A stretch of 64,000 bases of DNA from Blakeslea trispora (Eukaryota; Mucoromycota; Mucoromycetes; Mucorales; Choanephoraceae), in the NCBI GenBank assembly GCA_025331445.1, contig JAIWNE010000017.1, positions 186,001-250,000 on the forward strand, written 5' to 3'. Shown piece by piece: positions 36,551 to 48,049 of this stretch; within the stretch, counting starts at the first letter, position 1; every line of letters begins with the position of its first letter. A program made the position numbers and the translations under genes. Under the pieces are notes generated by a model. It saw only the letters and a list, made by a program, of their open reading frames with translations. It searched no databases and was not told the origin of the DNA.

Positions 36551-36684
36551 TCCTTCTACTTCTTCTATGCTCTATTGATATTGACAATTATAACTTGAAA
36601 TAATAAAAACCAACAGAATAAATATTCAAACTAACAAAAATTTATTATGTTTAAGCTGCTGGGTTGGTGGGTGGTGGGGGGAAA

Positions 36685-36718
36685 GCCGCCCTCCGTTTTG
36701 CGAAGCAAAACCGGCGGC
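36685..36718 (+). repeat. Hairpin at presumed Helitron 3' end
   Basis: GCCGCC-CTCC-GTTTTGC-GAA-GCAAAAC-C-GGCGGC forms a two-step stem with a GAA loop, about 135 bases after the Helitron stop. Helitrons normally carry a hairpin shortly before their 3' terminus. A CTRR terminus is not clear: the hairpin is followed by CTGGTTATTATT. The CGAAG in the loop region also occurs in the 5' tandem repeats. Confidence 0.65.
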
Positions 36719-36789
36719 TGGTTATTATTAAAAACAAAAGATTTATACAGTGCGCATAAAGGTGATTTGAACTCAGTAATATTTCTAAT

Positions 36790-38494
36790 TTATTGTGGTT
36801 CAAAGCCTAATACAGTCAATGTATTTCCAACCATAATAAGACTGCCTGTAGTCAATACTTGAACTTGGAGTTTATCATCAGAGAGCTGAACGGCAAAGTC
36901 AACAGCATCTTCAATTGTGTTCACTACATGCACATGGTTTGGGTCAAACTCAGGTACTTGCTCTATCCAACTCTTGGCTAGCATCTGTTGTACTGAACTT
37001 GCCTCATCTGCAGAAACAGTATGATTGGTGTTGTCCGTGGTATATCCTTCACGATAGGTAATGTTGGTTGTGAAAACCACATGACTAAATCGAACATCAG
37101 GCTGAATATTGGAAATGACCTGCAAAAGACGACTGCTATCTCGACCGTGGGTACAGTTAAACACAAGTACACGTTCAGCAGTAGGATCTGTGTTGATCAT
37201 AACTGATTTAAACCAATCAGCACAAACTTCAAGACTTTCAACCGTATGAGCACCATCCAAGTACCATGTTGTATTTGTTGACTTTTGAGCATACTTTGTG
37301 TCCTGGACTGACAGCTTTTGTCCTCTACCTGGCCATTTGACCAACGCCAAACCCTTCTTAAATCCTTCAGGCACGTCCTCGTTCAATTCAATCCCACGCA
37401 CCCTTTTAAGCCATATCCTGCACAGTTCGATAGCTGTTAATGCATTGTATTTTTGATGAACACCAGCCAAACCTAAAATCAACATCAGTGAGTTGGCCAA
37501 AATAATAATACAGTATCCTTGTTCAAGCTTACCAATTTCTATGTTCTCTAGTTTTGAAATATCTTTTGCGTAAAGTACAGTCAGTGGGGCATGCTTCTCT
37601 TGAGCACGCTTTTCAACCACTTCCATTCCCAGAGATGGCTGCTCAAAAGAAACAACAGGAATACTAGGCTAATCACACACATCAGTCAAACTGCTCTATG
37701 TTCTTCTCTGTTCTATGCACCCCTTTGTTTTTTTATATAAACCATACCTTTATAATACCTGCTTTGTGCCATGCAATTTGATCAATTGTGTCACCCAAGA
37801 CAGAGACATGATCTAAACCTAATGCTGTAATACCACATACCACTGGTTTTTCAATTACATTGGTCGAATCATATTCACCTCCTACACCCACTTCAAGGAT
37901 AGCACAATCCACTTTTTCTTCTACAAAGGCATGTAAAGCTACCAAAGTCAGATATCTAAAATAAATAGGCTTATCAGGATGTGCTCGCTTATTCTTCAAT
38001 AGCTCCTTTTCATCTTGTTGGGATAGATTCATTCCGGCGATGGCCTCAGCCTTGGTAGCTTCCAGTCGCTCCCATACGTCTTGCGAATATTTAGCAAACT
38101 TTTCTTCACTGAGGGGAACCCCATTGATTCGAATACGTTCACGTACAGCCACCAAGTGAGGTGAAGTGAACAGACCTGTCTTGATCTGGTTGTCATAGTG
38201 ATGGAGGATCGACTGTGTTAGAGCACTGGTAGAACCTTTACCCTTGGTACCTGTAACATGGATCAAGTTGAGCTTATCAAAGTCTTTGGGCTTATATCCA
38301 ATACGTGCAAAATAGTCTCGCATTTCTGGTAGACTTTTATGGTTCATACGAGGACCTGCCTTTCGGAGTTGTTCCAGTAAAGAAGCGTTACTTTGCAACG
38401 AATTTAGCTTATCGACTGCTTCCTTGTAAGTAAAACTCATGATAGATGATGTAGAGAACTTTCTGGTAAAAAGTGAAGAGAAAGATGAATTCAT
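36790..38494 (-). CDS. Folylpolyglutamate synthase, mitochondrial/cytosolic
   Basis: Three exons (38494-37748, 37668-37533, 37472-36790) give 521 residues. The N-terminus MNSSFSSLFTRKFSTSS is Ser/Arg-rich like a mitochondrial presequence, with a second Met at residue 19 that could start a cytosolic form. YKEAVDKLNSLQSNAS is typical of FPGS and not of dihydrofolate synthase. The Mur-ligase P-loop is HVTGTKGKGSTSA (about 79-91), followed by GLFTSPHL, ILEVGVGGEYDSTNV and GLDHVSVLGDTI. The C-terminal domain has a WYLDGAHTVES block. It adds gamma-glutamates to folates, ATP-dependently, retaining them in the cell. The second intron is read-through in frame, so its retention would insert 20 residues without a stop. 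The Helitron ends just downstream. Confidence 0.94.
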
Positions 38495-38627
38495 TCACCT
38501 AACAAAAAAAAAATAAAGGGTAGGGTAGGGAGATGAAATGCCTTTTTTTTTTTAAAAAAAAAAAATAAACAATTTTAAAGCAGATGTCGAGATGAGCCAA
38601 TCAAATTCAAAGATCTTTTTTATTTAT

Positions 38628-39533
38628 TTAAAGTTTGCCTTTGACAGCCCAACCTTGAATACCTTCTATCAGTTGTTCGCTTATAGATTTCACTTCTGTC
38701 TCATCCTTGCCTACCACGCTCACAACAACACGAGCACCATCCTTTCCTTCTCCCCAATTTGGATAGCTGCCGATTTTGATCTGTTTGGATTGACAGGTCT
38801 CTTGAAGCTCAGTCAGAAAATTGGCAATCTGTCCTTCGTTTAGTTTAGTAGCAATTTGAATCCGATGGTAGGCTGAGGCATGTTCGCCCAACATGGATTG
38901 AAAACGAGGTCGAAGTGATTCCAAAAGGGACTCAAACAGCCGAGGAATACCTGGCAGGATATGGATGTTCTGATTCACGACCACAACAGGCACCCATAAC
39001 TCACCATGGTTACGCAATTTCTCGGATGGTTCGGGAAAGGTGGCCATTCGTTTTCTTGCGTCTGTTAGAGACCAGTCAGGAAACTTATTTTTCGAAGAAG
39101 CCTCCATACGATCGCATGTCTCTTGGTCCAGTTTGAGTGGTAGGTTGTATGTTTTAGCGAGTGCTGCATACGTTATGTCGTCATGAGTAGGTCCAATACC
39201 TCCACTTGTGAACACCAAGTCATGTTTGCTTGAAAGTCGTTTGATTGTCTCTTCAATAGCTTCATAATCATCGGGAATGATCTCTACACGCTTCAAATCG
39301 ATACCTAATTCGAACAAGTACTTTGCTAACAAATACAAGAAAATTTAGCATAATAAAAAAAAAATTTTTTTATGTTATAGATTACCTAGAAAGTTGGCGT
39401 TGGAATCGCGTGTCTTGCCATTAAGGATTTCATCACCAATAATACAACAAGCTGCAGAGAATGAACGTTGGGTCATGACAATAGGTTTTAGAAAAAGAGT
39501 TTGCTTTAAAGGACGTAAAAAACTAGTGAGCAT
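38628..39533 (-). CDS. MoCF-binding / CinA-N domain protein (FLAD1 N-terminal-like)
   Basis: Two exons (39533-39386 and 39325-38628) give 281 residues. The first 20 residues (MLTSFLRPLKQTLFLKPIV) are basic and hydrophobic and could be a mitochondrial presequence; a second Met follows at residue 20. The rest is a single molybdopterin-binding (MoCF_biosynth) domain: AACCIIGDEILNGKTRDSNA, then VFTSGGIGPTHDDITY and VVVNQNIHILPGIPRLFES. In animals this fold is fused to the FAD synthase domain of FLAD1. Here no PAPS-reductase-like domain follows, so it resembles stand-alone yeast and CinA-type proteins, for which nucleotide-pyrophosphatase roles have been proposed. Substrate unknown. It is head-to-tail with FPGS, separated by 133 bases. 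Confidence 0.88.
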
Positions 39534-40371
39534 GGCATAAATTCAAAAATAAAATAAAAAGAAAGACAGCCCATAGGATTATGCGTCATGGATTACTTTA
39601 TTTAGGCATATGATGTACGAAAATGTTGGTTTGTTTCGATATTTTTCCAACTTTTAAAACATACACGCAGTGTTATCATTTGTGTTAAAGAACGGGTCTT
39701 TTGTTGTCATAATCTGCTTGATAAGTAAAAGGCATAATGGATGCTTTTGCCCAGCATTTATATCACGGTACAACAAGATTTACTACTTGAGGATCGTATG
39801 CACTCTTTGCATTGCATTTTTATGAACCACATGGCTTAAACTTTTTGCTTTTCGCTTGTTGCAAGTTTGGCTTCATTCATTACCTAATCGCTGAACCAAT
39901 TGTCTGCTTTTATTGTTCTCAACAGAGAAAGAATCCGAAATCAAGTTGAAAGCATGTTTAATCAATATTTTTCTTTGTGATACTGATAAGCACTGTGTAG
40001 TGTCTCATTTCGTATAGAGATGAGAAGAAGAGTCTTCGTAGATTGTAGTTGCAACTGCTATTTAGATTTGTCTATAATTTACTACATGTTACTATATCAA
40101 TGTACTTGTCTTGCGTAATTACATTACCCTTCTTTTTCCCTTTGCCTTTATAGAACTTGTTTGGAAGAAGGATGCTATTGTGTAGCTTAGCTTGACTTTT
40201 TCTTCGAGAACCGTACTGACTTCACTTTAATTGCTTTATTCACTAAGAATTTACTGGGATTCAGTTTATTATATGACACTATTGTCTTTATGACTTTTTT
40301 TTTGCGTTTCGACCAGCGACCATAGAATTATCTCAAGAATCTACAAACGAACGATGAGTTAAAAATGAATC
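39534..40371. other. Intergenic; no gene seen
   Basis: AT-rich sequence with no supported frame. Confidence 0.5.
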
Positions 40372-41227
40372 TTAGATGACTAATCTTAGAGGTTTTTTTT
40401 TTAGTTCCTTGATGTGGCCTTTGATTCCTTTTGCAATATCTGAAATGCCGAAAATACCAGCTACCTTCAAGGTTGAAAACTCTATAGTTTTTCTGCCAAC
40501 TATCACTGTATGACAACCATCAGTGTTATAACTATATGCTTTTGACTTTTCATCATTCCGGCAAGCAATTTTGTGCTTAATAGATTCAGGTTTATACTCT
40601 CTAATGTGGAAATAGAGTAACTTATCAGTACTGAGTTTGGTTATCGTCTTGGGCAGTTGCAAGACAAAGTATCTTGAATAACTAGCTTCGCTCCTCTCTA
40701 TCCACGTTCGTTTTTGTTGTTTCAAAGGAACGTCAAGAAGTAGCTTGAATGTTCTGGCTAGAAATGATGCGTTGCCATCCGTATATTTTTTTTTCTTGTT
40801 TGAATTCTTTTGACTTTAAAGAGAATTGTTCAAGATTGTTGGAAGCAAATAGTCTAGTCATCTCATTTTTGTATTCATCAAGACCATTGGTGGTGATGGG
40901 CTCTTTTGAGGCTATCTGGTCTTACAGCTTCTGAACAAGACAGGGACGCATTCTCACCTTATAGCTGCACTAAATCATTCCTACTTTTTCAAGGCTGATT
41001 TACTGTATCAGTCTTGTGTACAAAATCTCTGCAAAGAGCTGTGTTACACTAAATTCATGCATTTTCTTATCAACTTTACACTCCTCAAAATACGTGTTCC
41101 AAAGATGCCAGATATCTTGTTTAAAATCGACATGGTAAAAGACATCAGGATTACTTATAATAGAATGTGCCTCTAAGCATGACTTCTTGTTACACGTTAT
41201 GTGTGTGTATTCTCGAGGAGACACCAA
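40372..41227 (-). pseudogene. Unrecognised ORF relic
   Basis: Minus-strand pieces (41227-41000, then about 40930-40760, then about 40790-40372) read like one decayed gene. An A-run near 40790 shifts the frame between EEFKQEKKK-like and KQQKRTWIERSEASYSRYF-like parts. The last piece, LRLVI-ending, is Lys-rich with no recognised domain. The surrounding DNA is also transposon-rich, so a lost mobile-element protein is plausible. Function unknown. Confidence 0.35.
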
Positions 41228-41424
41228 TATATTTTTTACCTGTTTTTCTTTGTTAACCTTGGATCTCTGAGATATACTTTAACTTGAATTTATTAAACTT
41301 GTTTCCATTTGTAGCTTCATTTTCAAATAGAAAGGATGTAGACTATTCATTCTCATAGTTCTCTTGATCAAAAAGAGTTGGTCATTTCGAGCCCGAGTGA
41401 GAGAAGAAAAAGGAGCTTGTTAAG

Positions 41425-41740
41425 GTGGTAACAAAGTCTCGATTTAACAACAGCATCCATAGGTGTGCCAGAACTTTAAAGTTGCATGAGAAACATATAA
41501 TGCTATCTTTTGGTACCGCATCATTCAGGGCAAGGTCTTTGGCCAAAGAGTTATTAGCCAGTTCCCCCCCCCCAAACTCTTCAAATACTTACTATTTCTA
41601 TCATTCATCACAGGAACTGCCAACTCATTTGTTAGTTGAATGTCCTTTCGGATGGAGGGTATGGATTAAAATTCTGTCTAGATGGACACTTTATGTTCAT
41701 TTTGAGCCCCGTAGATGTCTTGAACATCCTGAATGACTTT
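41425..41740 (+). pseudogene. LINE reverse-transcriptase C-terminal relic
   Basis: The frame contains a YH-SQELPTHLLVECPFGWRV-like segment with HLLVECP--W--W, the same C-terminal zinc-ribbon-type motif seen in the LINE tail at 2.7-3.2 kb. Upstream FGTASFRARSLAKELLAS also fits. A C9 run interrupts the context. No 3' UTR matching the other two LINE tails was found here. Confidence 0.5.
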
Positions 41741-42082
41741 TGTCAAAGTCAGATGTATTTCTTCATCAAAATTCTTATCCACTTGGCAGCAGCAGCTTTA
41801 TCCATTTGACAATGCCACTGGTCCATTGTAATCAACAGTATTTCCTTTTCTCTCCCTGTTGTCCTCGTAGCTTTTCTTATTTATTTGATATACGATACAT
41901 ATATACAAAAAAAAAGAAACATTGTACTTTATAGTCTAGTCAGCTATAGGGTAACGCATTAAACTATACAATTTCAAGTTAAGATGCTTTGAACCCCTAT
42001 AAAAAAAAGGGGGGCATGCTTTTCTTGAGCAAGGGAATACTTTATTTTCAAGAGACTGCAATGCTATTCTCTAGAAACTTTA

Positions 42083-43593
42083 TTAAGCTACACTACTGGG
42101 AGAATAGCGACGTAAGGTATTAGAAGAAGTTGAGTTGTCATTAGACGTAGGACTAGAAGGAAAAGGTGGCGGTGGTGGTGCATGCATGATGGGAACCATG
42201 AGATGCCCTGTAGCATCTTCATGCATTTGAGGTAGTAAATCTCGGTTATGATCGAGATCGAATTCAACAGGACTACCAGGCTCCCAATTGCAATAGCTTC
42301 CTCCACTAGGGGAATAGCTTCCAGAAGGACTCGGTAATGGAGACTCATCTGGTTTAATAAAATTCGGCATTTCTACATTATCTTGGGTTATAAAGGGAAT
42401 TTGTAGCTTGGGAGGCAAATGAGATGAAGGAGGCATGGTGCTGATAAATAAGGGCAAGCGAATGACATATGGATTCAGTAACAATTGAGATATATCTGAT
42501 AAATCAGGCTGACTAGAAGACGAATCGGACACAACTACCAAAACTTCGTAAGCAATATCAATGTATTTCCCAAAATGACTTTGTGTTGTTGGTGTACATG
42601 AAGAAGGGACTCGCAAAGGACAGATGATGGTGTGGTCACTAGAGTATTTCGGTATGGACACATAACAAGACTCGCTTACAAGGGACCGTTGCTTGTGATG
42701 ATAGGATGGCCCTGATGATACAATAGGCGAATCAGTATTGTCTGGAGCCTGATACAAAGAAGTTACTGTAGAGAGCAGCAGGGCATGCACCTGATGAATG
42801 GTGTGAGAAGAATGATTTTGAACAACCAATTTCACTGAACACAAGTCGCCTAAACGGATTTGAAAGATTACAAAAAAAAAAAAAAAGAATTGCCTCGATT
42901 TAGAAAAATGCAACTTACCTGGACAAGAAGAAGGGCTTGATAGGTTAGCAGTCAACTTTATATAGTCATTTCTTTCTAATGATATAATTTTCTCCTTCCT
43001 TTGGTTTGGTTGTTCTTCAAAAGTGACAAGTGGTAGATAGGTCAGAGGCGCTAAACTGGTGGCTCTTTCTTGTAAAGTGTCATGTTCTAGATAGCTAAGA
43101 AAGGCTTGAAGTGAATATTCAATTCTATGACCTGTATAAGCATCCTTAATACTGGGCGGATAGTTGATGCGAGAAGGTAGCTGAATTGCAAAAAGGTAAA
43201 TATGGCTCCCAGGGTCCAATATCTCGGTATCATCTAATTTTAGAAAGTTGAGGCGTTTTCATTGAATAAAACTATCAACAAAATTTACTTTGTTTTGGTC
43301 TCCAAACACAAGAATCTACAAGGAATAGAACAGAAGGTTCTTTCGTTTGATCCCACTCTTCACATTTAAATTTGACATGTATCGATTTGGATCTTATAGG
43401 CTTATCCAACAATAACCGCACACTTCCTAAGAAAAATTATGTCAGCAAAAATTAAATCTAGGCTATGCATGAAATATTTACCATTGATAACTGAAGCAGG
43501 TCCAAAGGCAACTGTATTACCTTGTGCACTTGAGGTTATCTCTATTTCAAATCTTTGAATTGGATTTGACTTGAATACGTTACGAAAAATCAT
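42083..43593 (-). CDS. Arrestin-like (alpha-arrestin) protein, four exons
   Basis: Exons 43593-43482, 43426-43289, 43233-42919 and 42849-42083 give 443 residues. I take the Met of MIFRNVFKSN as start: further upstream the frame is a Phe-rich translation of T-runs. The Arrestin_N fold is visible (FEIEITSSAQ...FGPASVINGSVRLLLDKPIRSKSIHVKFKCEEWD; GSHIYLFAIQLPSRINYPPS...HRIEYSLQAFL), then an Arrestin_C part (KLVVQNHSSHTIHQVHALL; YIDIAYEVLVVV). The tail is Ser/Pro-rich with a PPPPPFPSSP segment. I do not see a clear PPxY motif, so Nedd4/Rsp5 recruitment cannot be claimed. Alpha-arrestins usually adapt ubiquitin ligases to membrane transporters for endocytosis. Family assignment is good, role is inference. 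Confidence 0.8.
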
Positions 43594-44409
43594 AGATGAA
43601 AGGCAAAAAAAAAAAAAGAAAGGAAATAAAAAAAAAAAAAGAAAAGGCGCAGGAAAGAAAAATAGAGAGAGAGAAAAAAGAAATAAAGCACAGTGATGAA
43701 ATTTCGACAAATAGAAATCAAAGTCTTAAAAAGGAAAGAAGTTGCTTAAGATCAGTTTCAGTCTAGCACAAGGATTTCGAAAGGCTAATATGACCTATAT
43801 CTAAAATACAAATACGATACAGCCATTCTGGATCTTAATTTTTCGTCCAAGTAGCAGTAGAGGGTAAAAGAAAGAGAGTCGACGTGTTTGTCTCTTCTTG
43901 AGAGTCATTTCTTTAACTAATGACTAATGCTTGAGAAATAAGAGGACCTGTATTTCCTTGCTAAAGTGCCTCAACTCATATAACTCAGTGATATGGTAGC
44001 CACTCTGTTATGGAAGCAAATAAGTTGGAACTGATAGAATAGACAACTATTCTTTAAACATAATGCAATCTAAAGTGTGCTTATTAGACATAAGAGTGAA
44101 AATGGCATTACAAGTAAATCATACACATTTTGTGAATTTGAAGAAAACATAAAGAAAAAACAAGAATCTCTCTATCAACAGAGACTCTTCGCGTAAACAA
44201 GCCTTTTGTTATTGAGTTTAGAGCATGGTTTATTCACCAAAGCTTTTGGAGTCTTAATGTATTTCACGAATAGTATGATTATCTACAGAATAATTCAACA
44301 ATAGCAATATTATAATGCAGAAAGCAAGAGAATTGAAATCGAGACAGTAAAGGGGGAGAAGGACATGATATAAATTTTGTCTTGAAGAAATAGGCGAAAC
44401 AAAGACTTG
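43594..44409. other. Intergenic; A/T homopolymer-rich
   Basis: 5' region of the arrestin gene with long A-runs on the plus strand. No gene seen. Confidence 0.5.
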
Positions 44410-44825
44410 CTTTGATATTCTTGTTGGCGAGTCGCATCAGCTCAATGTCTCTGCGTATACCTAAACTGCTTCAAGTACTTTTAGATGTACCAAATTGCAA
44501 TGCAAGTGATCGATAACTATTGGGTTGCATCAATTATGTAGAAGATCAATGGAGGCTATTTAGCCCCATAGTCAATGTAGTTCATGCTGCGGATATAATA
44601 GATTTAGACAGAAGCAATACATCAAAAAACCTTCTAGAATTTACACTTGTCATTCGATTAAGTAATTCATTTAGGCATACAAAGCTGTTGCTTGCTAACT
44701 GACAATCACTACCTTCAGCCCTTTTAGATTTCTCTACACTCTTTTTTTTTCCTTTAATGCTCTCTTTGGAATACAAACATATTCTTTGAATCATAAACAA
44801 GCGACTGCAATTCATGGCAAAATAA
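44410..44825. repeat. Dispersed repeat A, copy 1
   Basis: Aligns in the same orientation with 54165-54670. Shared blocks include CAATGTCT-TG-GTAT-CC-A-ACTGCTTCA, CATCAAAAAACCTTCT and GCTAACTGACAATCAC, separated by small gaps. No continuous frame is shared, so this is a decayed duplicated unit of unknown type. Confidence 0.75.
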
Positions 44826-46275
44826 CTTCTTTAGGATTGTGTTCCATATGAGCTTAAACTAACTGGTCTCGGTAGACGAAGCTACGAGTGTACGAGATGA
44901 ATAAAACTCATGATCACCGAGGACCACCCATAGCTTATGAATACTCGGTCAAGTGAAAAGGTTGTGGAGACAGAAAATATGTAGAAAGTTGCTTTCTCCT
45001 TTAATAATCTGCTGATCATTCACAATTACCTAATGATGGTCAATCAAATGGGCAAACTCGAAATGGATTGTCAAGCGAAATGTATTTGAGATGATGGCTC
45101 TTTTATTGCTGCTAAAAAAAAAAGAAAACAATGTGTTTTGATTCTAAATATCTAAGAGATTTGTTGTCTTCAAAGTGAAGGATCAAAGAAATCTAGTGTT
45201 AAACTTAGCAAAAGCGGACGAAAGAACATGTTGAACTGGAACGATGTATCGAGCAATACAATAGTTGACATGTAACCTCTCTCTAGACTCATATCATAAA
45301 CTACTGAATAAATAGATGTACAATACAGTCACTTGTAGCAGAGCTATAGAATGGAGTGTCTAGCCTGACAACCAAATGTCACTGCTATCATTGCAGGATT
45401 AACTAATAGAATATCTAGACTCACAACAGTTACAAGATGTCATATGATAACGATGGTGATATTAATATCTCAAGTCTTGTAGAATTATGAAGATGTCACT
45501 GCTTAATTATTTATGTCTCAATGCAAGAAGTCTTGAAAGTTGGCCTGCTATAAATAGTTGTTCATTGGTAGATAAGACGAGATGTAACGAAGATAGGTAT
45601 TATGCATTGAAGACCAAGTCACTTCCCATCATCCATTGAGCAGCATGAGCAGAGGTAGTTGGAAACAGTTTGCTCTTCATCTGCTTTTGAGAGAAAGAGT
45701 AAAGTCGAGTCTGAGCTGTGGTTTACTTTTGTTCCATCCAAAAATCAACATATACGGCAAAAACTTTTAGCATACACATCTAAAAGGAATGAAAGGTTCC
45801 CTCACTTGAAAAAATAAGTATTACTCTCTAGAAACTGTAGCTTGACCCTAAATAGTGTGAGTGCAATCCATTTCTAGAAATGATGTATACTTTGTTTCAC
45901 TTGCACCAATAAGCTGCAAAATGTGAGCTTATGTTTGAAAATCATCAATCCGAAACCTTTTCCTTCTACAAAGCAGATTGTTTTCTTTTATCATAAAATC
46001 ATCCAAAATTAGTGCAAGTGAATACTAGCAATAAGAAGTTGCAAAAAAAAAAAAAAAGAAGGATAAAAGAAGAAATGCTTTCTCCTGACATGTGGGTTAT
46101 CCGTTGTATTCCGAAAATTTAGCCAACCGAGCAATCTGTCTCTAAGCCTTTCATTGCTGAAGAAAAAAAAAAAAATTGATAGTACGAATTTTTGAAAATC
46201 CGCCATTATATATTTTTAGGGGGGTGTCCCTGCTCTGTTTTATTCCTTCTTTTACCGCACTTTATTAAAAAAAAA
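44826..46275. other. Repeat-rich intergenic region; no gene seen
   Basis: 1.4 kb with only short chance frames. The last 100 bases precede the phosphate carrier and have a T-rich leader. Confidence 0.45.
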
Positions 46276-47647
46276 ATGTTCCCTTCTCAACAGGCCCTCA
46301 AGAACAACTTCATCGTCCCCTCTCCCGCTTCCGACGCTAAGCCTACTGGTGCTAACCTTTATGCTCGTTTTGCTCTTGCTGGTGCTATCTGTTGTTCCAT
46401 CACTCACGGTGCCATGTAAGTCATTTAATAAATCTTATCTACATGCTTATCTAATTTGTTTTTTTTTGTTCTATAGGGTAAATGATTGTTCTCTAAAGAA
46501 GATAAAAATATCAATAGGCAGAAATGACTAACAACACTCTTTTGTTATTAGACTCCCGTTGATGTTGTTAAGACCAGAATCCAATTGTCCCCTGAAGTTT
46601 ACAACAAGGTAAATAATAGATAACAAAAAAAAAAGGGAGCTTACGAATGAAAGGGGGAGAGAAGCACTGAATTTGCAGACAGGCTAATTTTAATTTGACT
46701 CATATCTTTAGGGTATGATCGCCGGTTTCCGTCAAGTTGTTCAAGCTGAAGGTGCTGGTGCCTTGTTGACAGGTTTCGGTCCTACCGCTGCTGGTTACTT
46801 CTTGCAAGGTGCCTTCAAGTTCGGTGGTTACGAATTCTGGAAGAAGACTGCCATTGACTTCATTGGTGTTGACAAGGCTTCTGAAAACCGTACTGCTATC
46901 TACCTCGGTTCCTCTGCTATTGCCGAATTCTTTGCTGATGTTGCTCTCTGTCCTTTGGAAGCTACTCGTATTCGTCTTGTCTCTCAACCTACTTTCGCTA
47001 ACGGTCTCCTCGGTGGTTTCGCCAAGATCTTGAAGGAAGAAGGTGCCATCAAGGGTTTCTACTCTGGTTTCGGTCCTATCTTGTTGAAGCAAGTTCCTTA
47101 CACCATGGCCAAGTTCGTTGTCTACGAACGTACTGTGTAAGTATAGAGAAAAAAAAACAAATTGGCGGACCATGCAAAGATAATTTAAGATTGCGAATAT
47201 AACAATGTCTTAACACCTTTTCTTTTTTGAATTATAGTGAAGCTATCTTGAAGGGTATGAACACTCCCAAGGACCAAATTGCTCCTTCCACTATGACTGC
47301 TGTCAACCTTTCTTCTGGTATTGTTGCCGGTACTGTTGCTGCCATTGTCTCTCAACCCGCTGATACCTTGTTGTCCAAGATCAACAAGCAAAAGGGTGCT
47401 GTTGGTGAATCTCTCACCTCTCGTCTCATTACCATGGCTGGTCAACTCGGTGTCAAGGGTCTCTTCTTGGGTCTTGGTCCTCGTATTGTCATGGTTGCTA
47501 CTCTTACTGCTGGTCAATTGTAAGTTTATTATATACAACGATGATCGTGTCATCAACTAACCCCTTTTCTCTTTTCCCTTTAGCGCTATCTACGGTGACA
47601 TCAAGCGTGTCTTGGGTGCTACTGGTGGTGTCGAAATTGCCAAATAA
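46276..47647 (+). CDS. Mitochondrial phosphate carrier (SLC25A3/MIR1 type) with a one-nucleotide exon
   Basis: Exons 46276-46415, 46477 (one base), 46552-46608, 46712-47136, 47238-47519 and 47584-47647 give 322 residues. Three mitochondrial-carrier repeats are seen, with [21 protein letters not shown] and QPADTLLSK signatures and the phosphate-carrier strings [20 protein letters not shown] and [20 protein letters not shown]. It imports phosphate with protons across the inner membrane for ATP synthesis. Codon bias is strong (GGT, GCT, GTC, AAG). The first junction needs one extra base to restore frame: GCC AT | G | ACT CCC gives HGAMTPVDVVK, matching the conserved Met of the family. That G is flanked by an upstream ...CTATAG acceptor and a downstream GTAAAT donor, so canonical rules force a one-base exon or an equivalent two-step splice. 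Confidence 0.93.
46416..46551 (+). other. Back-to-back introns flanking the 1-nt exon at 46477
   Basis: Intron a (46416-46476, 61 nt): GTAAGT donor, CTAAT branch-like site, T-tract, CTATAG acceptor. Intron b (46478-46551, 74 nt): GTAAAT donor, ACTAAC branch site near 46528, TTATTAG acceptor. Skipping the G as one 136-nt intron would shift the frame. Retaining the middle would meet an in-frame TAA. Confidence 0.8.
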
Positions 47648-48049
47648 ATGCACTTGCCTTCTCTCTAACAGTGCATACCCGTTTAAATAAGTGCTTTTTC
47701 AATACTCAATCAGTCAGCGTGAATGATTAGAATTGAAAGATGGGAAATAAAATTACGTATCAAAACGTAATAAAATAGAATTTGTTTTGTTTACAACATC
47801 TTTGACCTTTACGTTCCAAATTTGATAAACTTTGATTTAAGAAGAGCAGTGTAGTACAAGGTATTATTTTGCTTGATTTACATCTGTAAAATAAGCTCCA
47901 TTCCCTACCTTTCCCTCTTCCTCTGTTTGTGTTTTTAAAACACAATATACACTTTTTTTTTTTTAGAACTTATTGGCACATCTCAGGAAGCTATATTGCT
48001 CAGTTATTCTTAGATTTCACAAGTGCTTAAATTAGATGGCTGGTTTAAG
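47648..48049. other. 3' flank of phosphate carrier
   Basis: AATAAA-type signals at 47745-47775 and no gene. Confidence 0.5.

Noticed and set aside
42083..43219. Arrestin gene starting at the Met near 43219 with an in-frame FFFFFF segment
   Set aside because: The Phe run is an intron (42850-42918) translated through; splicing removes it, and upstream exons supply the true N-terminus.
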